Part shown: piece after piece, positions 1 to 7,452 of the stretch
How positions within the stretch are numbered: position 1 is the stretch's first letter
Layout: every line of letters starts with the position of its first letter
From: a virus
Strand: one strand, 5' to 3'
DNA length: 32,451 nt
Virus record (IMG/VR): IMGVR_UViG_3300042988_000072
Location: 1 to 32,451 of that record
The notes under the pieces: generated by a model
Seen by the model: only the letters and a program-made list of their open reading frames with translations
The model's database searches: none
Told to the model about the DNA's origin: nothing
Made by a program: the position numbers and the translations under genes

Positions 1-550
1 CAATTACCTGAATATGTTCAGGATATTTCTTTGCAGGCATTGAAAATTCTTGAGTAAACTTATCAGATCGTAATCCTGCTACAGCATTCACAGCCTTAGA
101 ATACGTAAGATCAGTTACTATTGTGCGGTTGCCCACAGTTTCTAACAACTTTACATATTCTTGAGCAGCTTTAATAATAGCATCAATTCTGGTATCATCT
201 TTCCAGTTACCTTGGTAATTTTGATACTTTACATGCTTTAATATTATATCACGTTCATTAGTCCATAGTGACAAATCTACGCCTAGGTTGCGTATTTCTT
301 CTACGATACCGTCTACAATAGTTTTTACTGCATCGGTAACACTGATGTCTTGCTTGATAACATAAAACTTGCTATCAAATTCTTCTTTTGTCCCTGTCAA
401 CATTAAATCTACTAACGTACCAAAGATAAAGTAGTCCTCTTTAGACTCCTCATTGCGTTTTACCGCATTGAGGAAGTCTTGAGGATGGATCAATATCTTC
501 TTCAGTGAACTTTGATTTAATGCGGGAATATCTCTATAATCCACACTCAT
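1..550 (-). CDS. PD-(D/E)XK-type exonuclease, N-terminal part (runs off the window)
   Basis: The frame is open from the ATG at 548-550 to the window edge (183 codons). It begins MSVDYRDIPALNQSSLKK and continues with a segment reading YFIFGTLVDLMLTGTKEEF. That pattern (start from selected residues, then F-x-G-x-L-V-D-x-x-L) is what the N-terminal helical part of phage RecB/Cas4-like and exonuclease VIII-like (DUF3799) nucleases looks like. The catalytic D, E and K residues should lie further left and are not visible. The start codon overlaps the TGA of the upstream resolvase-like gene (ATGA), so the two are translationally coupled. Likely role: end processing for recombination or degradation of DNA, alongside the Sak4-like ATPase and RusA-like genes of the same arm. 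Confidence 0.6.
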   Translation of the reverse strand, partial: MSVDYRDIPALNQSSLKKILIHPQDFLNAVKRNEESKEDYFIFGTLVDLMLTGTKEEFDSKFYVIKQDISVTDAVKTIVDGIVEEIRNLGVDLSLWTNERDIILKHVKYQNYQGNWKDDTRIDAIIKAAQEYVKLLETVGNRTIVTDLTYSKAVNAVAGLRSDKFTQEFSMPAKKYPEHIQVI

Positions 551-1041
551 CGTTTAATTGTTTTAAGTTCGTATACTAATTTTCTGTCTTTAAAATCTCT
601 TACAGGTCTAAACTCATAACTAGTGCGTTGGATATACTCGATAGTATCATCTGGTAGTATCCCTTTCTTAATTAACACATCGTCTAATGATTTTAACCAT
701 ACTAGTGCAAGATTTCCGATATCCCAGTTAGGCTTATAGTTTGCTAAAGGTGGTTTCCATGTAATTTGTCTTTTACCTGTTTGCTTACTGAGTACCATTT
801 TTACACTGCCAAAGTTTATTGGTGCATATACAATCAATTTAGTTTCTACTGGTCCTTGGATAGTAAGATTCGGTGGAATGTGCTTCTCAATATATCCATG
901 CATGGCGGCCACTAGAGCCGCCCGCGTGGAAAAATGTGCACTTGCGTGAATCTTATTATAACCAATCTTGACCCATAGTTTCTTGTTTTGAGGGATATGC
1001 GTGATAAATTCTGGAAATTCTAATTTAATTGCGCTTACCAT
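547..1041 (-). CDS. RusA-like Holliday junction resolvase (putative)
   Basis: 164 aa. The diagnostic part is near residues 104-136: NWDIGNL, then LKSLDDVL, KKGILPDDTIEYI. This follows the RusA layout P-D-x-D-N-L...DxL...DD-x-x-V, with acidic residues that would bind the catalytic metal, although the first Asp of the family motif is replaced by Asn or Trp. RusA enzymes cut four-way junctions as dimers, which in a phage resolves recombination intermediates before packaging. It lies between a 402-aa unknown and a nuclease gene, overlapping the latter by 4 nt. The assignment rests on motif spacing alone; a degenerate member is possible. Confidence 0.55.
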   Translation of the reverse strand: MVSAIKLEFPEFITHIPQNKKLWVKIGYNKIHASAHFSTRAALVAAMHGYIEKHIPPNLTIQGPVETKLIVYAPINFGSVKMVLSKQTGKRQITWKPPLANYKPNWDIGNLALVWLKSLDDVLIKKGILPDDTIEYIQRTSYEFRPVRDFKDRKLVYELKTIKR

Positions 1042-1050
1042 ATCTATTGT

Positions 1051-2259
1051 TTAATTCCAGCTAATTGTCGCTTCTTTCGTTTCTATTAATTCTTCGGTTG
1101 ATTTATTCACTTCAGGCTCTTCTACTGTTGGTACAGGTACAAAATCTTCTTTGGCAGTCTTGACATAATTAGTATTCAAAAATGCTGCATAATCAGGATG
1201 TAGAGTAAAGGATTTAATCTGAATAACAGATCCTCCCATTGTAGAATAGTTTACTATCTCTGCTTCATATGCTGCAAAGCATTTTTCAATCATCTCAAGG
1301 GTTAACAATCCTTTTGTTTTAAGAATCTCTAACATAGTATTTACTGTGATATCCCAATTATAAGTTTGAGCACCGATTGATAAATAGCTTACTAAACTCT
1401 TAAAATTCACATGATTTCTAGATCTTTGATCAGATATTTTACGATTATAATCTTTGAACAATCTCAACAAATAAAAGATACTTTGCGAATAATTAGAGTT
1501 CGCCATAATCTCCATTGCCAATACATGATTGTCGCTATCAGAGCTTAAGAACATTTGACGTAATTGCTCAAATTCTGTTTCGCCAATTACCAGTGCATCA
1601 TCGCCATTAAGATTTTCTAATAAATCCTTCTCATCACAAAGTGTAACATTTGGATCATTGAGACATTTATCTAACATCTCGATATAATTTTCATCGATTA
1701 TATAATGCTCGTAAGAAAAGTTATTAGAGTTTAGCTTGTTGGCATCGCTGGTATATAGATTACGCAGTAAAGCTTGTTGATTACACGGAGTATTACCTAT
1801 GAATAGGTTCCTACTAGTATAATCTACTTTGATATAATCATATTCTACATTTAGCAAAGCAATCTGTAATCTATCGATAATGTGTCTGTCTGTAGTTACA
1901 GTATCTGAGTATGCATATGCTTCAACCAGTTTTTTAGAAACAGCATAACAATGTGCACCATCAGAGATTTTACTGAAAGTTTTCTTGCCAATGAAAACTT
2001 TATCGGCATCTTCAGGAGATCGAACTACTTTAATTCCTGCATCTACAGATAGATTCTGCATCTTAATTCTAGGAATTACTGTGCCAGGCATTAAGAAATA
2101 CTTCTCATATGGCGCTAGTGTATATGGAGTAGTTGTCAGATTTTTAGCGTCTTTCTCACGTACTACACCAATTGGTTCAATATCTAAAGAAATAATATCT
2201 CCCTTGTAATCTAGCTCTATATCGCTAATGCTAATAGACTTATAAAATATTTTACTCAT
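1051..2259 (-). CDS. Conserved phage protein of unknown function, 402 aa
   Basis: I do not recognise a domain. The protein is soluble, with no signal peptide or membrane segment. The middle (about residues 170-330) is rich in Asn, Asp and Leu and looks helical; the last 35 residues are an acidic, Glu/Pro-rich tail ending ATISWN. It sits 5 nt downstream of the MoxR-type ATPase gene and 9 nt upstream of the RusA-like gene, so it is cotranscribed with them. Position next to the AAA+ and VWA pair suggests it may be a substrate or adaptor of that pair, but this is inference only. Confidence 0.75.
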   Translation of the reverse strand: MSKIFYKSISISDIELDYKGDIISLDIEPIGVVREKDAKNLTTTPYTLAPYEKYFLMPGTVIPRIKMQNLSVDAGIKVVRSPEDADKVFIGKKTFSKISDGAHCYAVSKKLVEAYAYSDTVTTDRHIIDRLQIALLNVEYDYIKVDYTSRNLFIGNTPCNQQALLRNLYTSDANKLNSNNFSYEHYIIDENYIEMLDKCLNDPNVTLCDEKDLLENLNGDDALVIGETEFEQLRQMFLSSDSDNHVLAMEIMANSNYSQSIFYLLRLFKDYNRKISDQRSRNHVNFKSLVSYLSIGAQTYNWDITVNTMLEILKTKGLLTLEMIEKCFAAYEAEIVNYSTMGGSVIQIKSFTLHPDYAAFLNTNYVKTAKEDFVPVPTVEEPEVNKSTEELIETKEATISWN

Positions 2260-2264
2260 AATTC

Positions 2265-3431
2265 TTAGTTTATAGCCATTTTCATGACCTCTTGGTTCAT
2301 AATTAATTTGGTAAACTTCACTTTGTTACCGTTGATAATATCCTTAACTAAGCGATATTTTAAGTCTTCTGTAAACACATCAGCAGTACTCAATACAACT
2401 AGTCTATCTACCATATCTTGTGGGATAGAATGTTTAGTGCTAAAGTTTAAAGAGTAGTTTACTAGACGAGTTGCCAAGACACTGGCAATATCAGCACGAT
2501 AATCATCTTCTTTACCAATAACATGGGTAAGAGTGTTTAATACATACTGAGTATCTTTTTCTAAGATATCTTTAGGGCTGATAATTCTATCTAGTTTATT
2601 GTTAATAAACATAGTAAACAAACTTGCAAAGTCTGCGCCTACAGAACCCTCACCGATCATTTGGATTAGTGGTAAGCTGCTGTCGAAGTCTTCGATAGAA
2701 GTAATAGCGTTGAAGAATGTAGTCACAGAACGAGGATTGATTCTCTGTGTAATACTTTCTGGGTGCATCAACAAGAAGTTAATACAACGACCGTCAATAC
2801 CTGCAGTCTCTGCCCACTTAGCCCATACATCTACATCAAATTTAAGTTCTACAGAAATAAAACGAGTCTTTTGAGCTACGTCAAGACTAGTAACATTATA
2901 GTCACCGTTGTCAGGATTAGTAGTCAAGATAATATGCCAGTTTTTAGGAAGCTTCCAAGACACATATTCTTGGCGATCTAGCAATTCCATGGTTGCTTGA
3001 GTAAAACGTTGATCAGCACGAGTGTAGTCATCTAGAATCAAAATACCACCTTCACCTTTACCTTGAATCCATTCAGGAGCAGCATGAGACATTCTCTTGT
3101 CTACAACACGATAGCCTTTTTGGTTAGCTATTTCAATTTCTTGCTCAGTAATCCATAAAGTTTTACCTTCTGCATTCTTTACTTGATATTCTTTTACAGG
3201 AAAACCAACTAAGTCACCCAACTCTTCTAGCTGTGCCAAGTTTAGTTTCACTACTTGCATACCTAACTCTTGGCCTAACTGCATAATAGCAGAAGTCTTA
3301 CCAAGACCAGCATCACCTTCAATGTTTACTGCTACAGGTACTTTACCTTGTGCTTGTATAGTTTGATTGTTTACAATCATGTGCTTAATAAAGCTCTTTA
3401 ATTCTTCAACGTTTAGTTTTACTTGATTCAT
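2265..3431 (-). CDS. MoxR-type AAA+ ATPase
   Basis: 388 aa. The Walker A motif is GDAGLGKT at residues 39-46, Walker B is ILILDD at 130-135, and a sensor-1 stretch LTTNPDNGDY starts near 169, followed by the arginine-rich small domain (TRFISVEL, INPRSVTTF). This is the single-domain layout of MoxR-like AAA+ proteins, which form hexamers and use ATP to remodel or insert metal into partner proteins. The partner is normally a VWA-domain protein, and exactly such a gene lies directly upstream with a 10-nt gap. Cytoplasmic. The family call is firm; the target in the infected cell is unknown. Confidence 0.85.
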   Translation of the reverse strand: MNQVKLNVEELKSFIKHMIVNNQTIQAQGKVPVAVNIEGDAGLGKTSAIMQLGQELGMQVVKLNLAQLEELGDLVGFPVKEYQVKNAEGKTLWITEQEIEIANQKGYRVVDKRMSHAAPEWIQGKGEGGILILDDYTRADQRFTQATMELLDRQEYVSWKLPKNWHIILTTNPDNGDYNVTSLDVAQKTRFISVELKFDVDVWAKWAETAGIDGRCINFLLMHPESITQRINPRSVTTFFNAITSIEDFDSSLPLIQMIGEGSVGADFASLFTMFINNKLDRIISPKDILEKDTQYVLNTLTHVIGKEDDYRADIASVLATRLVNYSLNFSTKHSIPQDMVDRLVVLSTADVFTEDLKYRLVKDIINGNKVKFTKLIMNQEVMKMAIN

Positions 3432-3441
3432 GTGTTAATTT

Positions 3442-4626
3442 TTAAAGTTCTAACTTGATTACTTTTCCAGGAAGGTCTTCGTTTTTATGCGACCTTTCTG
3501 ATAACACCCATAAAATGGGTCCACGCGGTTTCATGCTTGTGTTACACTCTCCGTCGGTAAAATATACTAGACTAGTATATTGTTTAAGATTCTCATTGAA
3601 GTATTCTAATACAGGATCGAAATCTGTTCCTCCTCTTCCACCTACTTCTAAATCTAAAGTACCTTTATAAGGTTTAATACTTGTGATTTGCGTATCACAT
3701 TGTACGATAGTGACGTCTACGCCTTGCTTGTAAATATGAAATATCTCATTCATAAATTCTTTCAGCTCTGAGTCACTTACTGATCCTGATGTATCAATAG
3801 CCAACAACATGTGTTGACGCATTTTGATTTTTAATCCAGGATTATCAGAAAACCTTCTGTTCTCTTTGCGTCGTACTTTTTTTGTATAGATTTTAGTACT
3901 GTTCCCAGCAAATCTACGGACATACTCTCGCCAGTTAAACTTAGGCTTCTCTATTGTTTCTACAATGATTTTACCCTGCATCTCACCAGGTACATTTCCT
4001 TGGCGCTTTTCTGTTTGCTCTTTTACTTCATTGAGAATACGCTGTACTTGCTTCTCAATAAGTTTTCTTTCTGCTTCTGGCAAATCTTCGAATTCATCCC
4101 AAGTATCATGGTTTGCAGGATCTTCTCCTAAATCCATTTTGTCACAATCTTTGTCAAAATTGGGACAACCTGATGTACCTTTCTGTTCTTTATCTTGCTT
4201 TGCTGCAAGTAGTTTAGAATAATAATATCTACTACCCTGTTTTGGTTCCAAATTTAATTCTGGATATTTATCTAGAGTTAAACCTCCTTCTGGTAACCAG
4301 TCTGGGTGTATATATTGATTAATTTCTAAGTCAAATGCAATATTGGCTAACCTCTTATCACTAAACGGAAACGTATTAGTAAGATGGTTAAAAGCAATAT
4401 GCAAAAGCTCGTGTTTAAGTAATCCTAATTGGTGTTTGTCTCCAAGACTTTCCCAAAACTCAGGATTAATAGTAAGTTGGTAATTGATGTTGTTTTTGCT
4501 TACACATGCAGTCGGTACACGTTTAGAGTCCCATACTTTGTTTAGCATTAAAAGGAAAAAGCCGTAAAACGGCTCCTTCAACATCAATTCTTTACTAACT
4601 TTACTAAGCGATTCTGCTTTAGTCAT
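3442..4626 (-). CDS. Metallopeptidase-like VWA-domain protein (COG3864/DUF2201 type)
   Basis: 394 aa with two parts. The N-terminal part holds a zincin motif, HELLH at residues 72-76, followed by AFNH, as in predicted metal-dependent peptidases. Residues 180-210 are charged and probably coiled. The C-terminal part is a von Willebrand A domain with an intact MIDAS: DTSGS at 278-282, GGTD near 332-335, and FTDGE at 356-360. Proteins of this layout pair with MoxR AAA+ ATPases, here the next gene down. A terminator-like hairpin lies inside the first codons (4560-4574). Peptidase activity is plausible but unproven, since third zinc ligands are not identified. Confidence 0.85.
   Translation of the reverse strand: MTKAESLSKVSKELMLKEPFYGFFLLMLNKVWDSKRVPTACVSKNNINYQLTINPEFWESLGDKHQLGLLKHELLHIAFNHLTNTFPFSDKRLANIAFDLEINQYIHPDWLPEGGLTLDKYPELNLEPKQGSRYYYSKLLAAKQDKEQKGTSGCPNFDKDCDKMDLGEDPANHDTWDEFEDLPEAERKLIEKQVQRILNEVKEQTEKRQGNVPGEMQGKIIVETIEKPKFNWREYVRRFAGNSTKIYTKKVRRKENRRFSDNPGLKIKMRQHMLLAIDTSGSVSDSELKEFMNEIFHIYKQGVDVTIVQCDTQITSIKPYKGTLDLEVGGRGGTDFDPVLEYFNENLKQYTSLVYFTDGECNTSMKPRGPILWVLSERSHKNEDLPGKVIKLEL
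4560..4574 (-). terminator. Terminator-like hairpin inside the VWA gene
   Basis: Read on the minus strand, AGCCGT, loop TTT, then ACGGCT is followed at once by a run of T (TTTTTCC). This is the shape of an intrinsic terminator, with a 6-bp stem and 3-nt loop. It lies about 17-22 codons into the VWA-domain gene, not between genes. It may reduce transcription into the VWA/AAA+ pair, or may be a chance product of the codons for Lys-Glu-Pro-Phe-Tyr-Gly-Phe-Phe. Confidence 0.35.
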
Positions 4627-4628
4627 AG

Positions 4629-5627
4629 CTAAATTTTTAAGTTGTTGAAATATTCTATTGCGAAATCCTTTCCTTTGGCTTTTACTAGATCACTAAAATC
4701 CTTTACGCCGTCAATCTTTGGCATAAAATAGTGTGGTATATGATACTTTTCTGTAAAACTTTCCGATAGTTTAATACCCGCAGGGTCATTATCAAAAATA
4801 CATACTACTTTTTCAAACCTAGATTTATACTCGTCCATCACCGAGTCTTTCATTGTAACAGATTCAGATTGTAAGCCTATCGCAGATACACCTATACAAT
4901 CGTGAATACTCATTACATCTTTAAGAGACTTGGTAATAATTAATAATTTACCCTGTTTAGGCAATTGTGTGTAGCCTTGGTGCACAGAATAATCAGCATT
5001 ATTAATCCATTTCTTAATCTTTAATTCTAATGGCTGGTAAATCTTATAACTAGTCCTACCATCTTTAGTCTCTACATATGCATAAGCTAAATCACTTGAT
5101 TTAACAGCACTATCGTTGTAGAAAATATGGCTAATAGGATACACGTTAAACTTCTCAAGAGTAATTCTGTGTATCCCAAATTGGGACCAATAGTTACGAT
5201 CTTTAACCATCCAAGGTCTAGTTTTAATGCCTAGGTCTACCCTAGTTTTCTCTACTAATCTAGTAATGCCACTAAATACTTGTTTCGTAGAGTCTACATT
5301 AAAAGCACTAAGCTTCATATCAAATGCTATCTTGTGGATAGCGTCTTTATATCCTAAGCCAAACATTTTCATTACTAACACAACCACATCACCTGTGTCG
5401 TTAGTAGCAAAATCTTTAAACATTAAGATATCTCTGTTGATTTTATGAAAATACAGTGCAAAAGATGGTATATTATCCTCACGTAACGGACTATGATACA
5501 CACCTAAAGAACTAATATCCTCATTTAAATAGAAGCTATATATGCTTTCTTGCGGTACTAGACTAAACAAGTCTTCCCTAGTAATCAGATTGTTAAATGC
5601 AATAGAATTTAGATTGATCTCGCCCAT
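4629..5627 (-). CDS. DnaG-like primase with Toprim domain
   Basis: 332 aa. Residues 40-105 (HSPLREDNIPSFALYF, then DFATNDTGDVVVLVMKMFG) match the fold of the DnaG zinc-binding domain, but the zinc-ligand Cys/His pattern is gone. The Toprim core covers about 226-320: the strand LLIITKSLKDVMSI aligns with the usual E-G-x-x-D motif, then VCIFDNDPAG (278-284) gives the conserved DxD, and KIDGVKDFSDL closes the domain. The expected first Glu is Lys in KSLKD, a variant that seems common in phage Toprim primases. It would make RNA primers for the polymerase and work with the separate DnaB-type helicase. Its start codon lies right behind a terminator hairpin. Confidence 0.85.
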   Translation of the reverse strand: MGEINLNSIAFNNLITREDLFSLVPQESIYSFYLNEDISSLGVYHSPLREDNIPSFALYFHKINRDILMFKDFATNDTGDVVVLVMKMFGLGYKDAIHKIAFDMKLSAFNVDSTKQVFSGITRLVEKTRVDLGIKTRPWMVKDRNYWSQFGIHRITLEKFNVYPISHIFYNDSAVKSSDLAYAYVETKDGRTSYKIYQPLELKIKKWINNADYSVHQGYTQLPKQGKLLIITKSLKDVMSIHDCIGVSAIGLQSESVTMKDSVMDEYKSRFEKVVCIFDNDPAGIKLSESFTEKYHIPHYFMPKIDGVKDFSDLVKAKGKDFAIEYFNNLKI

Positions 5628-5630
5628 AAT

Positions 5631-5663
5631 AAATAAAAGAGCGGGCCGTTAGTGACCCGCTCT
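5631..5663 (-). terminator. Rho-independent terminator before the primase gene
   Basis: On the minus strand AGAGCGGG pairs with CCCGCTCT (plus 5638-5645 and 5656-5663), a perfect 8-bp stem with a 10-nt loop, followed by TTTATTTATT. It ends transcription from the acidic-tailed protein gene at 6274-5681. The T-rich tail runs to within a few bases of the primase start codon, so the primase is either made from read-through or has its start exposed by RNA processing. Confidence 0.8.
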
Positions 5664-5680
5664 GTAAATTTAGAGGATTT

Positions 5681-6274
5681 TTACCAATTATCGTTGTCGA
5701 TAATAGAATCCGCAGATGATGTAGAGTTAACAGTTACACTGTCACGTTCAATACGCTGCATTGCGTCGATGTTACCAGCTTTCAAACGAGTCTCAGCTGC
5801 AGGAACACTCATGTTCTCTACAAATGGAACCCAAGAACGCGGTTGGATATAGTTCTTCACAGATTGAGTAGAACCATAGTTAGCAAATACACGGAATTTA
5901 CCTGCGCTAGCAAGACCATCACGGATGATTTTCATACAGCCATCCAACATCTCTTTAGCAGAGTTGAAAGAAGGTAACTGATAAGTACCACCGTAAATAG
6001 AGTGAATAACGTGTTTCAACACGGTACCTTGTTTCTTAATTTGATCTTCTACACTAGCATATGCAGTTGCTTTCTCTACATACCAGAAAGAAGTATTACA
6101 AGCGCCACCGTTCTCGTCAGTAAACACAAGCTTGTACTCAGGAGAATTCTCCTTATCTTCTGGCTTACGTTTTACTACAGACATAGTAACATTCTCTGCT
6201 ACACCTGCGTTACCGTTGTTAAAAATTGCTGAACCTTCTCTTGCGTCAAACGACGTGTCATTTAAATTAATCAT
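5681..6274 (-). CDS. Putative ssDNA-binding protein with acidic C-tail
   Basis: 197 aa. Residues 46-66 (YKLVFTDENGGACNTSFWYV) form a beta-rich stretch such as occurs in phage OB-fold ssDNA-binding proteins. The middle is mixed helix and strand with aromatic residues, and the last 25 residues are low-complexity Ser/Asp ending DSIIDNDNW. An acidic tail that ends in an aromatic residue is a feature of phage ssDNA-binding proteins such as T7 gp2.5, where it contacts replication partners. The gene follows another acidic-tailed gene and lies just upstream of the primase; a strong terminator directly after it suggests high expression. Function is inferred from these features, not from a recognised family. 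Confidence 0.5.
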   Translation of the reverse strand: MINLNDTSFDAREGSAIFNNGNAGVAENVTMSVVKRKPEDKENSPEYKLVFTDENGGACNTSFWYVEKATAYASVEDQIKKQGTVLKHVIHSIYGGTYQLPSFNSAKEMLDGCMKIIRDGLASAGKFRVFANYGSTQSVKNYIQPRSWVPFVENMSVPAAETRLKAGNIDAMQRIERDSVTVNSTSSADSIIDNDNW

Positions 6275-6323
6275 TGTTGTTAAAAATTAAGGATAAAAAA
6301 ATTAAAAATTAGTTAGTTGTGGA

Positions 6324-6887
6324 TTACCAAACGTCTTCTTCAGTTGATACTTCAGACTCAGAAGCACGTACTTCAAACGGCTCTTCTTCTTTCTCTTCTT
6401 CTATTGCACCTGCAAGTTCAAAGCTTTCTACAGCTTCTTCTACTACTGGTTCTACGGCAGGAGCAGAGATATATTCTTCTTCTACTTCAGTAGCAACTTC
6501 AGTTGTTGGCATTGCAACACGAGTTAAAGTAAGTAGACCGTTAGATGCTACAATCTCTAAATCTGTTTCTTTAGTAATGTCAAGATCCAAGATTTTAGCG
6601 ATGAAGTCATAAGTACGTTTGTCGCTAAGAGTACAAGTTTTTGTAAGTTTCAAACCTGCATCACCTGCTGCTTTACGAATAGCAATAATTGTACGATCAG
6701 TACTGAAGCCAAAAGAAACACGGTCTTCTCCGTTGATTCCTAATACATTCTGTGCAGCTTTGTTAAAGCTAAATTTACGACCAGCACCTGGCTTATCAAT
6801 TGCTGACATAGTTACTACAGGAAAGTCATATTTCTCTGTTTTTCTTGTGCGTTGTGCGGGAACGCCGTCCCAAATTAAATTCTCCAT
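6324..6887 (-). CDS. Conserved phage protein with long acidic C-tail
   Basis: 187 aa. Residues 1-125 are an ordered domain with RKFSFNKAAQNVLGI and EDRVSFGFSTDRTIIAI, a pattern seen in small phage proteins whose fold I cannot name. Residues 128-187 are a Glu-rich tail (EVEEEY, EEEKEEEPF) ending EEDVW. The tail is about a third of the protein and, like the next gene's product, ends in Trp. Such tails often act as DNA mimics or protein-contact arms. It sits between the Acb2-like gene and the ssDNA-binding candidate. Function unknown. Confidence 0.75.
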   Translation of the reverse strand: MENLIWDGVPAQRTRKTEKYDFPVVTMSAIDKPGAGRKFSFNKAAQNVLGINGEDRVSFGFSTDRTIIAIRKAAGDAGLKLTKTCTLSDKRTYDFIAKILDLDITKETDLEIVASNGLLTLTRVAMPTTEVATEVEEEYISAPAVEPVVEEAVESFELAGAIEEEKEEEPFEVRASESEVSTEEDVW

Positions 6888-6913
6888 TTTTAGGTGTTTT
6901 GTTTTATTATTAA

Positions 6914-7222
6914 TTATTTTTTTAATCCTTTTGCAATTCCTTTAACTCCAAACATTTGAGCGGTTTCCAAACTCTCCATAGCAATTTGAAAACATCTTTC
7001 TTGTTCATATGCCTCATCGTGTTTGAGTTCAGAATCATAACCTTCTTGATTTAAAAAATCAATAGCATCTGCCATCATTCTTTTAAATTTTCCAATCTTA
7101 TCATCCGCAGATGGATTAAAGTCAATGTGACATCTTTTTTCACCAAGTGTCATCGGTCTTGTCGACATTGCATTTTCTTCAGATGTCAACTGTCTTTCTT
7201 GTTTTTGTGTCGATTGTTCCAT
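6914..7222 (-). CDS. acb2: Acb2/Tad1-like cyclic-nucleotide sponge (anti-CBASS)
   Basis: 102 aa. After a polar N-terminus, residues 24-60 contain TLGEKRCHIDFNPSADDKIGKFKRMMADAIDFL, and residues 68-100 contain EAYEQERCFQIAMESLETAQMFGVKGIAKG. The R-x3-FNPS motif, an 'A-x-x-ID' helix and a second helix ending in a 'xAxMxxVKxxx' pattern are what I know of the Acb2 (T4 Vs.4) hairpin family. Acb2 proteins bind the cyclic di- and trinucleotides made by CBASS (and some Thoeris) defence enzymes, so that effectors are not switched on. It overlaps no gene and lies 1 nt after a crAss001_48-like gene. The family match is good by eye but should be confirmed by profile search. Confidence 0.7.
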   Translation of the reverse strand: MEQSTQKQERQLTSEENAMSTRPMTLGEKRCHIDFNPSADDKIGKFKRMMADAIDFLNQEGYDSELKHDEAYEQERCFQIAMESLETAQMFGVKGIAKGLKK

Positions 7223-7223
7223 T

Positions 7224-7442
7224 TTAAAATCTGTTTATACGCTGAAATAACACATCAGCATAGTTCACCATAATTTGAGATTGCTCATTTAATAGATTTT
7301 GATCTTCTTGTTCTAAATCTTCGAATGTAGAAGTTTTAAAGAACGCGTGCAGTTTAGCTATCTTATCTAATAACTCAGCTCTTTCTTCTACTACTCTCTG
7401 TTGATGAGGCAGTAAACCAATTTTTTTTGCTTTGTTTTCCAT
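7224..7442 (-). CDS. crAss001_48-related small phage protein
   Basis: About 72 aa from the ATG at 7440-7442. A longer frame starts at 7472 but would overlap the upstream ATPase gene by 20 nt, and its extra ten residues do not look conserved. The sequence LLPHQQRVVEERAELLDKIAKLHAFF, then LLNEQSQIMVNYADVLFQRINRF, has the pattern of a small helical family widespread in phages: HQQRVxxE, a KLxxFF segment, and a Q-x-x-x-M-x-x-Y-x-x-x-L-x-x-RI end. It is predicted to be two or three helices. Function is not known; here it is the direct neighbour of the Acb2-like gene. Confidence 0.7.
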   Translation of the reverse strand: MENKAKKIGLLPHQQRVVEERAELLDKIAKLHAFFKTSTFEDLEQEDQNLLNEQSQIMVNYADVLFQRINRF

Positions 7443-7452
7443 TAATTTAATT

